Assembly: GCF_001590785.1 (NCBI RefSeq)
Contig: NZ_LTAO01000001.1
Span: 310,001 to 374,000 of the forward strand
Direction of reading: 5' to 3'
Length of the DNA: 64,000 bases
DNA from: Alkalihalobacillus trypoxylicola
GTDB lineage: Bacteria > Bacillota > Bacilli > Bacillales > Bacillaceae_D
This document shows positions 28,099-38,815 of this stretch, piece by piece. The notes beneath the pieces are model-generated. The model was given only the letters and a program-made list of their open reading frames with translations, did no database searches and had not been told where the DNA came from. Each line of letters begins with the position of its first letter. Within the stretch, counting starts at the first letter, position 1. The position numbers were made by a program, and so were the translations under genes.

Positions 28099-28551
28099 CT
28101 ACTTTCCTATTTCTAGTGCTTTTAGTAGCATGTTTTTTGAAGCGTTCATTGTTGTAATATTCGCTTCATAAGAACGTGTGGCACTCATTAAATCTACCAT
28201 TTCCCTTAAAGGATCTACATTCGGCATAGAAACATATCCCTGTTCATCAGCATCTGGATGTTCTGGATTATATATCAATTTAAATGGTGTCGTATCTTCA
28301 ACAATAGATGAGACCCTTACACCCTGTCCGACTTGTTCATTATTCATTGCGGTCGATAAAAACGAAGAAAATCCTTGATTCGAATTCGGACTAAGAGTAA
28401 CCATTTTTCTCCTGTATGGTTGCCATTCTCCATTGACCATCTGCCCTCGAGTTGTTTCCGCATTTGCCATGTTAGCAGAGACAACATCCATTCTAAATCT
28501 TTGAGCAGTTAGAGCCGTTGCACTCGTATTCATGCTATTAAAAATCGTCAT
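28099..28551 (-). CDS. flgC: flagellar basal-body rod protein FlgC
   Basis: 150-residue proximal rod protein. N-terminal FNSMNTSATALTAQRFRMDV and VSANMANAETTR, and C-terminal NVDPLREMVDLMSATRSYEAN, are the rod-protein signatures. Exported type III substrate. Lies 4 bp after flgB and 16 bp before fliE. Confidence 0.96.
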   Translation of the reverse strand: MTIFNSMNTSATALTAQRFRMDVVSANMANAETTRGQMVNGEWQPYRRKMVTLSPNSNQGFSSFLSTAMNNEQVGQGVRVSSIVEDTTPFKLIYNPEHPDADEQGYVSMPNVDPLREMVDLMSATRSYEANITTMNASKNMLLKALEIGK

Positions 28552-28555
28552 CTCT

Positions 28556-28954
28556 TTAGCTTCCTCCCCTTATCACCATTTTCAAATTCGAAAAGCTACC
28601 GTTCATTCTATCTATTAAGCTGTTATAATAGATTTGATTTTTAGCTAACTCAGCCATTTCTTGGTCAATATCTACACTAGCACCATTATGAGTATAAGAT
28701 GTTTGTTCTTGAATGATGCTTGGATGTGAACTTGATGATTTAAATTCCAAATGATTTGAATGAGTACGGTATGCATTTAATGTTGATGAAGAGTCTAATT
28801 CTTTTTTTAGTACGTCCTGGAAGCTTACCTTTTTTGCTTTATAATTAGGTGTATCTACATTTGCAATATTTTCAGAGATAGCTCGATGACGTAATTGTGA
28901 ACCATTAAGACTTTTCTCTAAAACACGCATGGTCGTTCCTGAAAACAAATCCAC
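28556..28954 (-). CDS. flgB: flagellar basal-body rod protein FlgB
   Basis: 132-residue proximal rod protein and first gene of the fla/che operon. The axial-protein N-terminus (LEKSLNGSQLRHRAISENIA, NVDTPNYKAKKVSF) and the C-terminal helix (QEMAELAKNQIYYNSLIDRM) are present. It is preceded by a ribosome site (GGAGGG) and a SigA-type promoter at 29047-29075, about 95 bp upstream. Confidence 0.96.
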   Translation of the reverse strand: MDLFSGTTMRVLEKSLNGSQLRHRAISENIANVDTPNYKAKKVSFQDVLKKELDSSSTLNAYRTHSNHLEFKSSSSHPSIIQEQTSYTHNGASVDIDQEMAELAKNQIYYNSLIDRMNGSFSNLKMVIRGGS

Positions 28955-29046
28955 CTTTCACCCTCCTGAAATCATAATCAAATTATCCCAAAAAACGATA
29001 ACTTTTCCCATATTTCTACAAATTCTCTCAATAATCTTATAAGAAA

Positions 29047-29075
29047 ATTGTAATAAAGATTGGGACAAATGTCTA
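29047..29075 (-). promoter_or_regulatory. SigA-type promoter of the fla/che operon
   Basis: Minus strand -35 TAGACA (29070-29075), 17-bp spacer, -10 TACAAT (29047-29052): five of six matches to each consensus. The upstream 200 bp is very AT rich, like an UP element. No convincing SigD-type promoter was seen by eye in this gap. Confidence 0.65.
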
Positions 29076-29522
29076 ACCTCGTTTTACCTAAAATAACATT
29101 CAGTAAAAATGTACTAAATAATTAGGGGTATTTCACGTTTTTTTCGACAAAATACGCGCAAAACACACACCTTTTCTATCATTTCAATGGTTAAACTACA
29201 TACTTTTTTACCATCAAAAAAAGGTTGATTTTTTCCTCACAGTACAAATTTGTCCAATTTTCGAACAATTACTCTATCAATATTTTCGATTATCATTCAA
29301 ACTCTACAACCTTTTAACTAGAATTACTGTGTCTAAATAACTAGATACTTTATATTTTCTTCTGTTCATTCCGATTTTAGCAAACGACATTTTTTCATCT
29401 TTTTACAGAATATTTTGTGTTTAATCGACAAAGATAAGATACTCCTATGGTTTCTAACCATTAAATAGGAACGAACCTTTAGTGAAACTTTAAATGAATC
29501 AATTTCATCATGCATATCTTAT

Positions 29523-29722
29523 AATGAAAACTGAACGAATAGGTTTTTGATTTCCACTTTAGGTAGATGCTTTCCCAAGGGCTTGTCTTCAGCTAACTCT
29601 GACTACGCAGAGCTTCGTCAGAGTGGATCTTCACACTGTTGGGAGTCACTACCTACCGTTACAATCAACAAGTGAATTCACAAACATTCGAAACATAACT
29701 TATAAAAACGTTTGGTTCCATT
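29523..29722. repeat. intergenic repeat, family R, copy 1
   Basis: About 200 bp, closely matching 47380-47551 and 47563-47772. Degenerate terminal inverted repeats (AATGAAAACTGAAC at the left, GTTTGGTTCCATT at the right), then nested inner arms (AGGTAG..TCCCAA) and a central stem ACTCTGAC / GTCAGAGT, so the element folds as one long imperfect hairpin. No coding potential. It resembles a MITE or other small non-autonomous element. It lacks the segment GCGCTGTTCCTT present near 47680 in copy 3, i.e. carries a small internal deletion. Confidence 0.8.
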
Positions 29723-29780
29723 CATATTTAATTCGTGCCTTAGATTTATTTCCAGGACGATCCTATACTCATCTTATACA

Positions 29781-29821
29781 AAACAAAAAAGTGAAATGGA
29801 GCAAAGCCCAAATCACTTTTT
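29781..29821 (-). terminator. Rho-independent terminator after codY
   Basis: AAAAAGTGA / TCACTTTTT perfect 9-bp stem with an 18-nt GC-containing loop, flanked by T runs on both strands so it may act in both directions. It lies 41 bp after the codY stop and separates codY from the fla/che promoter. Confidence 0.75.
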
Positions 29822-29861
29822 GAATAGAGGATTTAGAGACCTAAAAGTAATCCCTTAAACC

Positions 29862-30641
29862 TTATTTTGATTTTAATTTATCTAATTCATTTAAGAATTT
29901 GTCATTTAAGACTTTTATATAAGTACCCTTCATTCCTAAAGAACGAGATTCAATAACACCTGCACTCTCAAGTTTACGAAGTGCATTGACAATAACAGAA
30001 CGAGTAATTCCTACACGGTCTGCAATTTTACTAGCAACTAGTAGCCCCTCTTTACCATCTAATTCATTAAAGATATGCTCTACTGCTTCTAATTCACTAT
30101 ATGATAGAGAGCTAATGGCCATTTGCACAACCGCTTTACTTCTAGCTTCCTCTTCAATTTCTTGTGTCTTCTCATGTAGAATTTCCATCCCTACAACTGT
30201 TGCACCATATTCTGCTAAGATTAAATCGTCATCGTTAAATGACTCTCCTAATCTTGATAAAACCAAAGTACCTAGTCTTTGACCTCCACCAATAATAGGA
30301 ACAATCGTCGTTAAACCTGATTGAAATAAATCCTTATTTTCAACAGGAAAAGCAGTATAATCACTTTCAATATCTAAGTTAGCTGTCGTTTCCTCTATTT
30401 TAAACAATCCAGATGTGTACTCCTCTGGAAACTGACGATCATCAAACATTTTTTTCATTCTTTCATTTTCAATCTCTTGACTAATAGCAAAACCTAATAG
30501 CTTTCCTCTTCTGCTTACAACAAACACATTAGAGCTTATCGCATCACGTAAAGTTTCTGCCATTTCGCGGAAATTCACATGCTGACCACCCGTTTTTTGA
30601 AGCATTTCATTGATTTTTCTAGTTCTTGTTAATAAAGTCAT
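29862..30641 (-). CDS. codY: global transcription regulator CodY
   Basis: 259-residue GTP- and branched-chain-amino-acid-sensing regulator of Gram-positive nutrient limitation genes. N-terminal GAF-type domain ([48 protein letters not shown]) and C-terminal winged helix ([40 protein letters not shown]) are both intact. Last gene of the trmFO-xerC-hslV-hslU-codY operon, 23 bp after hslU, ending at a hairpin terminator. In B. subtilis it represses the fla/che operon that lies just downstream. Confidence 0.97.
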   Translation of the reverse strand: MTLLTRTRKINEMLQKTGGQHVNFREMAETLRDAISSNVFVVSRRGKLLGFAISQEIENERMKKMFDDRQFPEEYTSGLFKIEETTANLDIESDYTAFPVENKDLFQSGLTTIVPIIGGGQRLGTLVLSRLGESFNDDDLILAEYGATVVGMEILHEKTQEIEEEARSKAVVQMAISSLSYSELEAVEHIFNELDGKEGLLVASKIADRVGITRSVIVNALRKLESAGVIESRSLGMKGTYIKVLNDKFLNELDKLKSK

Positions 30642-30664
30642 AATAACTTTTCCTCCTAAAATCC

Positions 30665-32059
30665 TTATAAGATAAATTGACTTAAATCCCGATTTTTTGC
30701 GATCGTAGCTAATTTCTCATCTACATATTCAGGAGTGATCACAATCTCCTCTAAATTAATATCAGGTGCTTCAAAAGATAAATCCTCTAACAATCTCTCT
30801 AATAAAGTATGAAGTCTACGAGCACCAATATTTTCTGTATCTCTGTTTACTTCTGTAGCAATTGTCGCAATCTTATGAACAGCTTCGTCTGAAAATTTAA
30901 CTTTTATACCTTCCGTTTCCAAAAGAGCTATATATTGTTTAACGATCGCATTATTTGGCTCTACTAAAATCCGAACAAAATCTTCTTTTGTCAGGTTATT
31001 TAATTCAACTCTAATAGGAAAGCGTCCTTGTAACTCAGGAATTAAATCAGACGGCTTTGCAACATGAAAAGCACCAGCTGCAATAAATAAAACGTGATCC
31101 GTCTTAACTGGTCCATATTTAGTTACAACGGTTGAGCCTTCTACAATTGGTAAAATATCTCTTTGAACCCCTTCTCTAGATACATCGGCAGATTGTTGAT
31201 TTCCTTTACCTGCAACTTTATCAATTTCATCAATAAAGATGATTCCCAAGTGTTCAGCTTTTTGAATCGCCTCCTGGGTCACTTCATCCATGTCGATTAA
31301 TTTCTGTGCTTCTTCCTCTGTTAGCACCTTTCTTGCTTCACTTACAGGAAGTCGACGTTTTTTTCTTTTTTTAGGAAGCATTCCCCCAAGCATCTCTTGC
31401 ATGTTCATGCCCATTTGCTCCATGCCAGCTCCCTGAAACATATCCATAAAGCCTTGAGTTTGCTCTTCTACTTCTATTGTAACCATGTAGTCTTCAAGCT
31501 CTCCAAGAGCTAATTGGTGAGCAATTTGCTTTCTTTTTTGAGCAAGGCCTTGATCCTCAGACGGTTGTTCATCATCAGAAGAGTCATTTTGATTTCCGAA
31601 GAACATTTCAATCGGGTTCTTATAATTGGATTGTTTTTTTGCTTGCGGAGCTAATAAACTTACTAATCTTTGATTTGCTTGACGTTCCGCTTGTTCTCTG
31701 ACACTTTCCATTTTTTCTTGTTTCACTATTCTTACACTGGATTCCACAAGATCTCGAACCATTGACTCAACATCTCTACCTACATAGCCGACTTCCGTAA
31801 ATTTAGTAGCTTCCACCTTAAGAAATGGAGCTCCTACTAATTTAGCTAGTCTTCGAGCAATTTCAGTTTTCCCGACACCAGTCGGACCAATCATTAAAAT
31901 ATTTTTAGGCGTCACTTCATCCCGCAACTTTTCTTCAAGCAAGCCTCTGCGGTAACGATTTCTAAGAGCCACGGCAACCGACTTTTTTGCTGCCTCTTGA
32001 CCTACTATAAATTGATTTAGTCGCTCAACAATTTGACGAGGTGTTAAAGAAGTACTCAT
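30665..32059 (-). CDS. hslU: ATPase subunit of the HslUV protease
   Basis: 464-residue AAA+ unfoldase (ClpY). Walker [19 protein letters not shown] at about 56-73, [20 protein letters not shown], Walker [10 protein letters not shown], and the second-region box [11 protein letters not shown] are present. The intermediate (I) domain, about 110-235, is the variable insert that recognises substrate. It threads proteins into HslV. 52 bp after hslV. Confidence 0.97.
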   Translation of the reverse strand: MSTSLTPRQIVERLNQFIVGQEAAKKSVAVALRNRYRRGLLEEKLRDEVTPKNILMIGPTGVGKTEIARRLAKLVGAPFLKVEATKFTEVGYVGRDVESMVRDLVESSVRIVKQEKMESVREQAERQANQRLVSLLAPQAKKQSNYKNPIEMFFGNQNDSSDDEQPSEDQGLAQKRKQIAHQLALGELEDYMVTIEVEEQTQGFMDMFQGAGMEQMGMNMQEMLGGMLPKKRKKRRLPVSEARKVLTEEEAQKLIDMDEVTQEAIQKAEHLGIIFIDEIDKVAGKGNQQSADVSREGVQRDILPIVEGSTVVTKYGPVKTDHVLFIAAGAFHVAKPSDLIPELQGRFPIRVELNNLTKEDFVRILVEPNNAIVKQYIALLETEGIKVKFSDEAVHKIATIATEVNRDTENIGARRLHTLLERLLEDLSFEAPDINLEEIVITPEYVDEKLATIAKNRDLSQFIL

Positions 32060-32111
32060 TGAACCACACTCCTTTTCTCAAAACATTCTATTTTTTCCAC
32101 GCAAATAGTCA

Positions 32112-32657
32112 TTAGTTAATCTCTTCAATTACAATCTGGTCATTCGTATACACACATAACTCACCAGCCGTTTCGAGAGCAGCGGTCGCAATTTCTTTAG
32201 CGCTCAATTGAGGTGCATATTTTTTTAGTGCACGACCTGCAGACAGTGCATAATTACCTCCAGAGCCAATCGCTAAAATTCCATCGTCTGGTTCAATTAC
32301 TTCTCCAGTACCAGAAATGAGCAATAAATGATCTTTATTCATCACAATTAGCATAGCCTCTAGTTGTCTTAACATCTTGTCACTGCGCCATTCTTTTGCT
32401 AATTCGACAGCTGCGCGCTGAAGATTTCCACTATATTCTTCTAATCGGCTTTCAAATTTCTCATAAAGAGTAAATGCATCAGCAACGGAACCAGCAAAGC
32501 CGGCGACAACCTGATTTGAAAATAATTTTCGAACTTTTTTAGCTTTATGCTTCATTACAACAGTATTTCCAAAAGTTACTTGTCCATCGCCACTCATGGC
32601 ACATTGTCCATTATGAGAAATAGCAAAAATGGTGGTTGCATGAAATTGTGAACTCAT
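32112..32657 (-). CDS. hslV: peptidase subunit of the HslUV protease (CodW/ClpQ)
   Basis: 181-residue N-terminal-nucleophile peptidase that forms a dodecamer with HslU. The start [17 protein letters not shown] keeps the Bacillus CodW-type N-terminal extension, in which a Ser rather than a Thr is the nucleophile; this is known for B. subtilis CodW and inferred here. [27 protein letters not shown] and [16 protein letters not shown] are conserved. Lies between xerC and hslU. Confidence 0.95.
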   Translation of the reverse strand: MSSQFHATTIFAISHNGQCAMSGDGQVTFGNTVVMKHKAKKVRKLFSNQVVAGFAGSVADAFTLYEKFESRLEEYSGNLQRAAVELAKEWRSDKMLRQLEAMLIVMNKDHLLLISGTGEVIEPDDGILAIGSGGNYALSAGRALKKYAPQLSAKEIATAALETAGELCVYTNDQIVIEEIN

Positions 32658-32698
32658 ATTGCACCTCTTCTTTAAACAATTTATCGAGATAGCTTTTG

Positions 32699-33622
32699 CT
32701 AAGCTCTTGGATGATGATTGATATATACATCTCTCAAGCGTTCTTTTGTTACATGTGTATAAATCTGAGTAGTGGATAAACTTTCATGACCTAACAAATC
32801 TTGAACAACTCTTAAATCAGACCCGTTATTTAATAAATGAGTCGCAAAAGAATGACGTAAAGCATGTGGACTAATTTTTGTCGTAATTGCGGCTGCTTTT
32901 ACCCTTTTATCTAAAATGGTTCGATAGGCACGAACAGATAGTGTATTTCCACGATAATTAAGAAAGAGCGATTGTTTCTCATTTGAAGCAGATGATCCCT
33001 GACTTAATTTTACTCTTCCGTCATTTAAATACATGTTCAATGCCTCACATGCAAAAGCTCCAACTGGAATGTATCTTTCTTTTCTTCCTTTTCCACGTAC
33101 AAACACCATACCAATCGAAAAATCAAGGTCATGTATTTGTAAATTAGCACATTCACTAACCCTCATACCCGTTGCGTAGAGCAGCTCAATGATAGCCCGG
33201 TCTCTTTGCATTAACGGTTCATTTCCCTGAAGAGAAGCAAATAATTGCTCCATCTCTGTTTCATAAAGAAAATTAGGTAACTTATTCGCTTGTTTAGGTA
33301 AATGTGTTACATGAAAAACATTTTCCTGTATATAATTTTCTCTCTCTAGAAATCGAAAGTAAGACCGAAGTGCTGAAATTTTCCTAGATACGGTTTTACG
33401 AGAAAGCTTTTTATCAAACAAATAGGTTAAATATCGAAAACAACTTTCATTTGTGACAGAGACGGCCTTTTCAATCCCTAAACCTTTTGCAAAAGTAAAA
33501 AAATCAGAAATATCCTTTTGATAACTAGAAAGGGTATGAGGAGAGCAATTTTTTTCAAGTTTTAAAAATAGAAAAAACTGCTCAACAAGCCCCTGTTCAT
33601 GAGAATTCTGCACCTCTTTCAC
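32699..33622 (-). CDS. xerC: tyrosine recombinase XerC (CodV)
   Basis: 307-residue site-specific recombinase that resolves chromosome dimers at dif with XerD. N-terminal SAM-like core-binding domain ([20 protein letters not shown]) and C-terminal catalytic domain with Arg in [11 protein letters not shown], Lys in [13 protein letters not shown]-x-x-R in [14 protein letters not shown], His in [11 protein letters not shown] and Tyr in IYTHV. All five catalytic positions are intact. First named codV in the B. subtilis cod operon; position matches. Confidence 0.95.
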   Translation of the reverse strand: MKEVQNSHEQGLVEQFFLFLKLEKNCSPHTLSSYQKDISDFFTFAKGLGIEKAVSVTNESCFRYLTYLFDKKLSRKTVSRKISALRSYFRFLERENYIQENVFHVTHLPKQANKLPNFLYETEMEQLFASLQGNEPLMQRDRAIIELLYATGMRVSECANLQIHDLDFSIGMVFVRGKGRKERYIPVGAFACEALNMYLNDGRVKLSQGSSASNEKQSLFLNYRGNTLSVRAYRTILDKRVKAAAITTKISPHALRHSFATHLLNNGSDLRVVQDLLGHESLSTTQIYTHVTKERLRDVYINHHPRA

Positions 33623-33673
33623 CTCACAAAGCTACTAAATTCTATCATGATTTTTTAAAGGAAACAATAAAAT

Positions 33674-34981
33674 CTATATATTTTTCACAAAATTCTGAAT
33701 TTCTGCCAATGCTCGGTTAGCCAACTTCTCATAACGTTCTTTTTTATTACGGATCCTTTCTTCAAAAGGAGGTAGTAATCCAAAGTTCGCATTCATTGGC
33801 TGAAAGTTTTTGGCGTTTGCCGTCGTAATATATTGGGCCATACTTCCAATAACCGTTTCACTTGGAAACTCTATAGTTGGTAAGTGATGGACTAGACGAG
33901 AAGCATTAATTCCTGCAATCAATCCAGCAGCTGCTGATTCAACGTACCCTTCTACGCCTGTAATTTGACCAGCAAAGAAAAGGTCTTCTCGATTTTTATA
34001 TTGGTAGGTAGCTTTTAATAAATTAGGTGAGTTTATAAAGGTATTACGGTGCATAACACCATAACGGACAATTTCTGCATTCTCTAAACCAGGTATAAGC
34101 TGTAAAACTTCCTTTTGTGGTCCCCACTTCAAATGCGTTTGAAAACCAACAATATTATAGAGAGTTCCCGAGCTATTATCTTGTCTTAATTGAACGACAG
34201 CGTAAGGTCTCTTCCCTGTTTTCGGGTCTTCTAATCCTACTGGCTTCATCGGACCAAAAAGCATTGTTTTTTTACCTCTATTAGCCATTACCTCAATAGG
34301 CATACAGCCTTCAAAGAAAATTTCCTTCTCAAACTCTTTTAAAGGAACTGTTTCAGCGGCGATCAACGCTTCGTAAAACCGATTAAATTCCTCTTCCGTC
34401 ATCGGACAGTTTAAATAAGCTGCTTCACCTTTATCATACCTTGACTTTAAATAGACTTTATCTCTATCAATGGAATCTGCATCAATAATTGGTGCAGCGG
34501 CATCGTAAAAATATAAATATTCTTCTCCGGTTAATTGTTTTAATTGATTAGATAATGAGGCAGATGTTAATGGACCTGTCGCAATAATCGTTGGGCCTTC
34601 AGGAATTTCTGAAACCTCTTCTGAAACAACTGTTACATTTGGGTGATTTTTCACTTTATCTGTAACAATCGCTGCAAAATCGTGGCGATCGACAGCTAAC
34701 GCTCCACCAGCCGGAACAGATGCTTGATCGGCTGCTGCAATGATAACCGAGTCAAGCTTTCTCATCTCTTCCTTCAAAACACCTACAGCATTCGTTAATG
34801 CATTAGAGCGCAAAGAATTACTACATACTAGCTCTGCGAATTTATCTGTATGATGGGCAGGTGTCTGCTTAGTGGGTCTCATTTCGAATAACTTCACCTG
34901 AAGTCCTCTTTTTGCTAATTGCCATGCGGCCTCACTGCCAGCTAATCCAGCGCCGATGACATTTACCTGTTGTTCACTCAT
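33674..34981 (-). CDS. trmFO: tRNA (uracil-54-C5)-methyltransferase TrmFO
   Basis: 435-residue folate/FAD-dependent enzyme that makes ribothymidine-54 in tRNA. FAD-binding N-terminus [53 protein letters not shown], the FFEGCMPIE catalytic Cys region, and the C-terminal [20 protein letters not shown] are all present. First gene of the xerC-hslVU-codY operon with a SigA-type promoter about 100 bp upstream and AGGAGGAGT before the ATG. Confidence 0.97.
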   Translation of the reverse strand: MSEQQVNVIGAGLAGSEAAWQLAKRGLQVKLFEMRPTKQTPAHHTDKFAELVCSNSLRSNALTNAVGVLKEEMRKLDSVIIAAADQASVPAGGALAVDRHDFAAIVTDKVKNHPNVTVVSEEVSEIPEGPTIIATGPLTSASLSNQLKQLTGEEYLYFYDAAAPIIDADSIDRDKVYLKSRYDKGEAAYLNCPMTEEEFNRFYEALIAAETVPLKEFEKEIFFEGCMPIEVMANRGKKTMLFGPMKPVGLEDPKTGKRPYAVVQLRQDNSSGTLYNIVGFQTHLKWGPQKEVLQLIPGLENAEIVRYGVMHRNTFINSPNLLKATYQYKNREDLFFAGQITGVEGYVESAAAGLIAGINASRLVHHLPTIEFPSETVIGSMAQYITTANAKNFQPMNANFGLLPPFEERIRNKKERYEKLANRALAEIQNFVKNI

Positions 34982-35078
34982 TCCATGACTCCTCCTTAAA
35001 AAAATATGAACAATTTATGAACAATGACTTTATAAAGAAAATGACACGTTTAGGACCTTACATTTTTAATATAAAAAA

Positions 35079-35107
35079 TTTATAAAAATACAAAAATAGT
35101 TAGGCAA
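35079..35107 (-). promoter_or_regulatory. SigA-type promoter of trmFO-xerC-hslVU-codY
   Basis: Minus strand -35 TTGCCT (35102-35107), 17-bp spacer, -10 TATAAA (35079-35084), followed by a leader of about 90 nt before trmFO. Located after the topA terminator-like hairpin, so it would make the codY operon independent of topA. Confidence 0.55.
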
Positions 35108-35140
35108 AAGTCTTTCTATCCCTTTGTAAAGCCAACTTCT

Positions 35141-35178
35141 ACATACAAACGCCTTCACCCTTTTTGGAAGGTGAAGGC
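35141..35178 (-). terminator. probable terminator after topA
   Basis: GCCTTCACC / GGTGAAGGC perfect 9-bp stem with a 10-nt loop, followed on the minus strand by a modest GTTTGTATGT tract. It lies about 80 bp after the topA stop. Confidence 0.6.
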
Positions 35179-35256
35179 TTAATAAGTAGTACAGCTTCTT
35201 CCTATTGCAATCATATCATAATACTTTTTTCTACAATATTCAACAAAAATGCTTAA

Positions 35257-37329
35257 TCAATTTGTCTCTTCTTTGTAATCGCATTTTGTACACTGCACAT
35301 GGATTCCTTTTTTGGACTTCTTCTCAACAAGAAGACTTTGACATTTAGGGCATGGTCGATTAATCGGTTTATCCCAAGATAAAAAGTCACATTCAGGGTA
35401 TCGATTACAACCATAAAATACTCTTCGTTTTTTACTTTTTCTTTCGACGATTTCCCCTTTATGGCAAGTTGGACATGTAACTCCTATATCCTTTACAATC
35501 GCTTTTGTATTGCGACAATCCGGGAAATTGGAACAGGCCATAAACTTTCCGTAACGCCCCATTTTATAGACCATTTCGTGTCCACACTTCTCGCAATCTT
35601 CACCGGCGGGTTCATCTTTAATCTCTACTTCTTTCATTTCTTCTTCCGCTACGGACAATCGCTGTTCAAAGTCTTTATAAAAACCATCAATAATACTTAC
35701 CCAGTTATTGGAGCCCTCTTCTACAGCATCTAAGTCTGTCTCCATTTTTGCTGTAAATTCAACATCAAGAATTTCCGGAAAGAACTCTACGATTAGTTCT
35801 AATACAATTCCTCCAAGCTCTGTTGGGATAAAACGTTTCTCCTCTAAAGCCACATATCCTCTGCGTTGAATCGTGTCTAATGTTGGAGCGTATGTGGACG
35901 GACGACCTATTCCAAGCTCTTCTAATGTCTTAACGAGCCTTGCTTCAGTATATCTTGGAGGCGGTTGAGTAAAGTGCTGATTCGGTTGAATCTCTTGCTT
36001 TTCCACTTTATTCCCTTCCTTTAAATCAGGTAGAAAGCTTTCTTCATCCTGGTCTCCATCATCATTTCCTTCAATATACAGCTTCATAAAGCCAGCAAAT
36101 TTTACCTTTGAACCGTTTGCACGGAAGATAACGCCCTCATTTTCTAAATCAACACTCATCGTATCCATAATAGCAGAAGCCATTTCACTTGCTACCATAC
36201 GCTCCCAAATCAATCTATATAAACGAAGTTGGTCACGCGATAAATATTCCTTCATTTTTTTAGGCTCATAAAAAACGGAAGTGGGACGAACTGCTTCGTG
36301 TGCGTCTTGTGCATTCGTACTTTTTTTCTCGGTTCTTTTTTCTTTACGTACATAATCCTTACCGAATTGACCTTCAATATACTGCTTTGCCTCTGCTTTG
36401 GCTGTATCTGAAATACGAGTAGAATCCGTACGCATATAAGTTATAAGACCGACTGTTCCTTCTTTTCCAAGATCAATTCCTTCATATAATTGCTGAGCAA
36501 TCATCATCGTTTTTTTAGCTCGGAAATTTAGCTTTCTAGCTGCTTCTTGTTGCAAAGAGGATGTCGTAAAAGGAGCAACAGGATTTCTCTTCCGTTCTTT
36601 CTTTGTTACAGACGTAACGAGGAATTGCTCGCCTTTCATTCTTTGAAGAATTTGCTGAACCTCTTCTTCAGAACTTAAGCTTTTTCTCTTTCCATCTGTT
36701 CCATAAAACTTAGCATCAAAAGAATTTTGATCGAGTTGAAAATTGGCCTCAATACTCCAATATTCTTCTGGCACAAAATCATTAATTTCCTTTTCTCTTT
36801 CTGTAATTAACTTGACAGCAACAGATTGAACACGCCCTGCACTTAGTCCTTTTTTTACTTTTTTCCATAGTAGAGGACTGATGTTGTACCCAACTAGTCT
36901 ATCTAAAATTCGTCTCGCCTGTTGCGCATCGACTAAGTTCATATTAATTTTTCTTGGTGTTTTAAATGCATCTTTTATCGCTTGTTTTGTTATTTCATTG
37001 AAAACGACACGACATTCTGAATCTTGATCGACCCCTAAACTGTGAGCTAGATGCCAAGCAATGGCTTCTCCTTCTCTGTCAGGGTCAGCCGCTAAATAAA
37101 TTTTCTTCGCTTTTTTGGCGGCCGTTTTTAATTCCTTTAATACGGGTCCTTTACCTCGAATTGTAATATAACGTGGTTCGAAGTCTTTTTGCACATCTAC
37201 TCCCATTTGACTTTTTGGTAAGTCCCTTACATGACCCATTGAAGCTTTCACAGCGTATTTTTTACCTAAATACTTTCCAATGGTCTTTGCTTTGGCGGGA
37301 GATTCTACGATTACTAAATAATCGGCCAT
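35257..37329 (-). CDS. topA: DNA topoisomerase I
   Basis: 690-residue type IA topoisomerase that relaxes negative supercoils. TOPRIM domain at the start ([33 protein letters not shown]), active-site Tyr in [13 protein letters not shown] near residue 300, and AHEAVRPT. The C-terminal end carries three four-Cys zinc ribbons: [35 protein letters not shown] and [13 protein letters not shown]. Length and zinc-finger count match Bacillus TopA. 124 bp after dprA. Confidence 0.97.
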   Translation of the reverse strand: MADYLVIVESPAKAKTIGKYLGKKYAVKASMGHVRDLPKSQMGVDVQKDFEPRYITIRGKGPVLKELKTAAKKAKKIYLAADPDREGEAIAWHLAHSLGVDQDSECRVVFNEITKQAIKDAFKTPRKINMNLVDAQQARRILDRLVGYNISPLLWKKVKKGLSAGRVQSVAVKLITEREKEINDFVPEEYWSIEANFQLDQNSFDAKFYGTDGKRKSLSSEEEVQQILQRMKGEQFLVTSVTKKERKRNPVAPFTTSSLQQEAARKLNFRAKKTMMIAQQLYEGIDLGKEGTVGLITYMRTDSTRISDTAKAEAKQYIEGQFGKDYVRKEKRTEKKSTNAQDAHEAVRPTSVFYEPKKMKEYLSRDQLRLYRLIWERMVASEMASAIMDTMSVDLENEGVIFRANGSKVKFAGFMKLYIEGNDDGDQDEESFLPDLKEGNKVEKQEIQPNQHFTQPPPRYTEARLVKTLEELGIGRPSTYAPTLDTIQRRGYVALEEKRFIPTELGGIVLELIVEFFPEILDVEFTAKMETDLDAVEEGSNNWVSIIDGFYKDFEQRLSVAEEEMKEVEIKDEPAGEDCEKCGHEMVYKMGRYGKFMACSNFPDCRNTKAIVKDIGVTCPTCHKGEIVERKSKKRRVFYGCNRYPECDFLSWDKPINRPCPKCQSLLVEKKSKKGIHVQCTKCDYKEETN

Positions 37330-37453
37330 AATGCAACTCCCTCTCTCGAAGATAAAATGAAATCTTCCCTATTATTAAACACACTTTCTATTTTTGTCAA
37401 ACGAATGAAATAAAAAAATAGTAAAAACCTGTTATTTCTTACTAAAAAATCAT

Positions 37454-38332
37454 TTAATATATTGCTTGTAAATCTTCAATAATGTCCTGTGCTTGCATGA
37501 CTAGCTTCGCTCCTTGCTGTATTAAATAATTGCTTCCAGAAAAATTTTTTTCATAAATTGGCCCAGGAATAGCAAAAACATCTCGTCCTTGCTCTAACGC
37601 CTGATCGGCTGTAATCAAAGATCCGCTTTTCTCCTTCGCTTCTACAATGAGTACGCCGTGTGAAAGTCCGCTTATAATTCGATTTCGAGCAGGAAAATGC
37701 CATCTTTTTGGAGAAACATATGGGGGGTATTCGGAAACAATTAATGAATCTTTTTTTATCTCTTCAAATAAATGTTTGTTTTTTTGAGGATATATATGAA
37801 AAAAACCGGAACCTAGAACGGCAATGGTATGACCTTTATTCTGAAGAGCCAACTGATGTGCGACGGTATCTATTCCTAGAGCCATACCGCTGACTATTGT
37901 CCAATCGTCTTTAATAAGGGTGGGGAGAATCTCGCCCATACTTCGTTTTCCAATAGAAGATGGGGTTCGCGTACCAACAACTGCAAACATTTTTGATTGT
38001 AGTAATGAAATTTTTCCTTTTGTATAAAGGATAAGTGGGGGATCATAAATATTCTTTAATAAAGGAGGATAGTGAGGATCTAAAATCGTAATCGGATTCA
38101 TTTCTCTTCTATTTAAATAGGATACAATTTGTCGAGGTGTAAATCGATGAAAATCTTCATACAGCTGTCGAGCTTGTAATGATGAAAAATGATATGTGGT
38201 TTGGAGGGAATGAACATCTAAAAGGAATATCTGCTCTAAATATGGATCGTTTTTTAATATCATAAAAGCTTTCTTATTAGTCATCCCTCGACAATAATGA
38301 AGGTGGATTATACGTTCTCGCAAATCTTGCAA
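37454..38332 (-). CDS. dprA: DNA processing protein DprA (Smf)
   Basis: 292-residue Rossmann-fold protein that binds incoming single-stranded DNA and loads RecA in natural transformation. N-terminal SAM-like region, then AVVGTRTPSSIGKRSMGEIL, IVSGMALGIDTVAHQLAL, VLGSGFFHIYPQKN and PARNRIISGLSHGVLIVEA, ending with the GSNYLIQQGAKLV motif. Start is TTG at 38332; no ATG upstream is in frame with a ribosome site. The C-terminal winged-helix domain of longer DprA proteins is absent, as in B. subtilis. Confidence 0.94.
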   Translation of the reverse strand: MQDLRERIIHLHYCRGMTNKKAFMILKNDPYLEQIFLLDVHSLQTTYHFSSLQARQLYEDFHRFTPRQIVSYLNRREMNPITILDPHYPPLLKNIYDPPLILYTKGKISLLQSKMFAVVGTRTPSSIGKRSMGEILPTLIKDDWTIVSGMALGIDTVAHQLALQNKGHTIAVLGSGFFHIYPQKNKHLFEEIKKDSLIVSEYPPYVSPKRWHFPARNRIISGLSHGVLIVEAKEKSGSLITADQALEQGRDVFAIPGPIYEKNFSGSNYLIQQGAKLVMQAQDIIEDLQAIY

Positions 38333-38471
38333 TCTAACACAGCCTTTCTTTTATGGTGTTATTTTATTATCATTCCTTCGACATATTGCTTCTTAATTCC
38401 TTTATTTGTTAATTTGTTTTTTTGATATTTTAATTGAAAGAATACTTTTCAATCGAAGTATATGAATACGT

Positions 38472-38509
38472 ATAAACGCCTTTGAGAATAGATTCTCAAA
38501 GGCGTTTAT
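38472..38509. repeat. perfect 18-bp inverted repeat with 2-nt loop
   Basis: ATAAACGCCTTTGAGAAT is followed by AG and its exact reverse complement. On the plus strand it is followed by GTTTTAG; on the minus strand the run-out is not T-rich. It could be a backup or bidirectional terminator between sucCD and dprA, or a cruciform-forming site. There is no plus-strand gene for it to serve. Confidence 0.75.
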
Positions 38510-38558
38510 GTTTTAGAGTAGAGACTAGGACAATCGGCATGAATGAAGAACTCTACGC

Positions 38559-38810
38559 ATGTTAAGTCACCAGCTGTTCGCTAGCCTGAGACTATCCATG
38601 TCCGGTGGGGGTGCTCCCGAACCCACTTTTTTAAGCATTTCGGAATGGCCACTTCGTCAACAGCTAAAATTCTTCTTTCATAAAGAATCTACCCGTTCAA
38701 CAAAACCCTCCTTCTTGTGAATAGAAGGAGGGTTCATGGTTCGCTATTATGTGTTTGCATCCATTACAAATCATTTCAAATTTCGCTAAATGAGATGATT
38801 TAAAAACAGG
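38559..38810. repeat. terminator-bearing repeat, family C, copy 1
   Basis: Matches 50771-50907 at both ends (a left block with ATGTTAAGTCACCAGCTG and a right block from ACCCTCC through GTTTGCATCCAT to AAACAGG) and partly 47169-47366 (CAGCTGTTCGC, ATTTCGG-A-TGG, and the hairpin). Contains the sucD terminator. Decayed and variable in length, non-coding. Confidence 0.65.
38698..38733 (-). terminator. Rho-independent terminator after sucD
   Basis: ACCCTCCTTCT / AGAAGGAGGGT perfect 11-bp stem with a 7-nt loop, followed on the minus strand by TTTTGTT. Same hairpin family as the terminators at 47322-47358 and 50808-50842. Confidence 0.8.
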
Positions 38811-38815
38811 CTATA

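Larger units (their letters stand above)
28955..29861. other. 907-bp flgB-codY intergenic region
   Basis: Very AT-rich gene-free stretch. Reading with transcription from codY: the codY terminator (29781-29821), a 200-bp repeat (29523-29722), about 440 bp with nothing recognisable, the flgB promoter (29047-29075) and a 90-nt leader. A short plus-strand ORF over the repeat is not a gene. In B. subtilis, CodY represses fla/che from this region, so operators may lie here, but I could not pick one out. Confidence 0.7.
38333..38815. other. 483-bp dprA-sucD intergenic region
   Basis: No gene is visible. It holds, in sucD-to-dprA direction: the conserved sucD 3' segment and terminator (38698-38733), a GC-rich decayed repeat block (38559-38700), a perfect 18-bp hairpin (38472-38509) and an AT-rich stretch that should contain the dprA promoter, which I could not assign with confidence. 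Confidence 0.7.

Noticed and set aside
28955-29500. SigD-type promoter in front of flgB
   Set aside because: No TAAA-N15-GCCGATAT-like pair could be found by eye on the minus strand.
29623-29823. 66-codon plus-strand ORF near codY
   Set aside because: Runs through the family R repeat and the codY terminator; amino-acid sequence is not shared by a known family.
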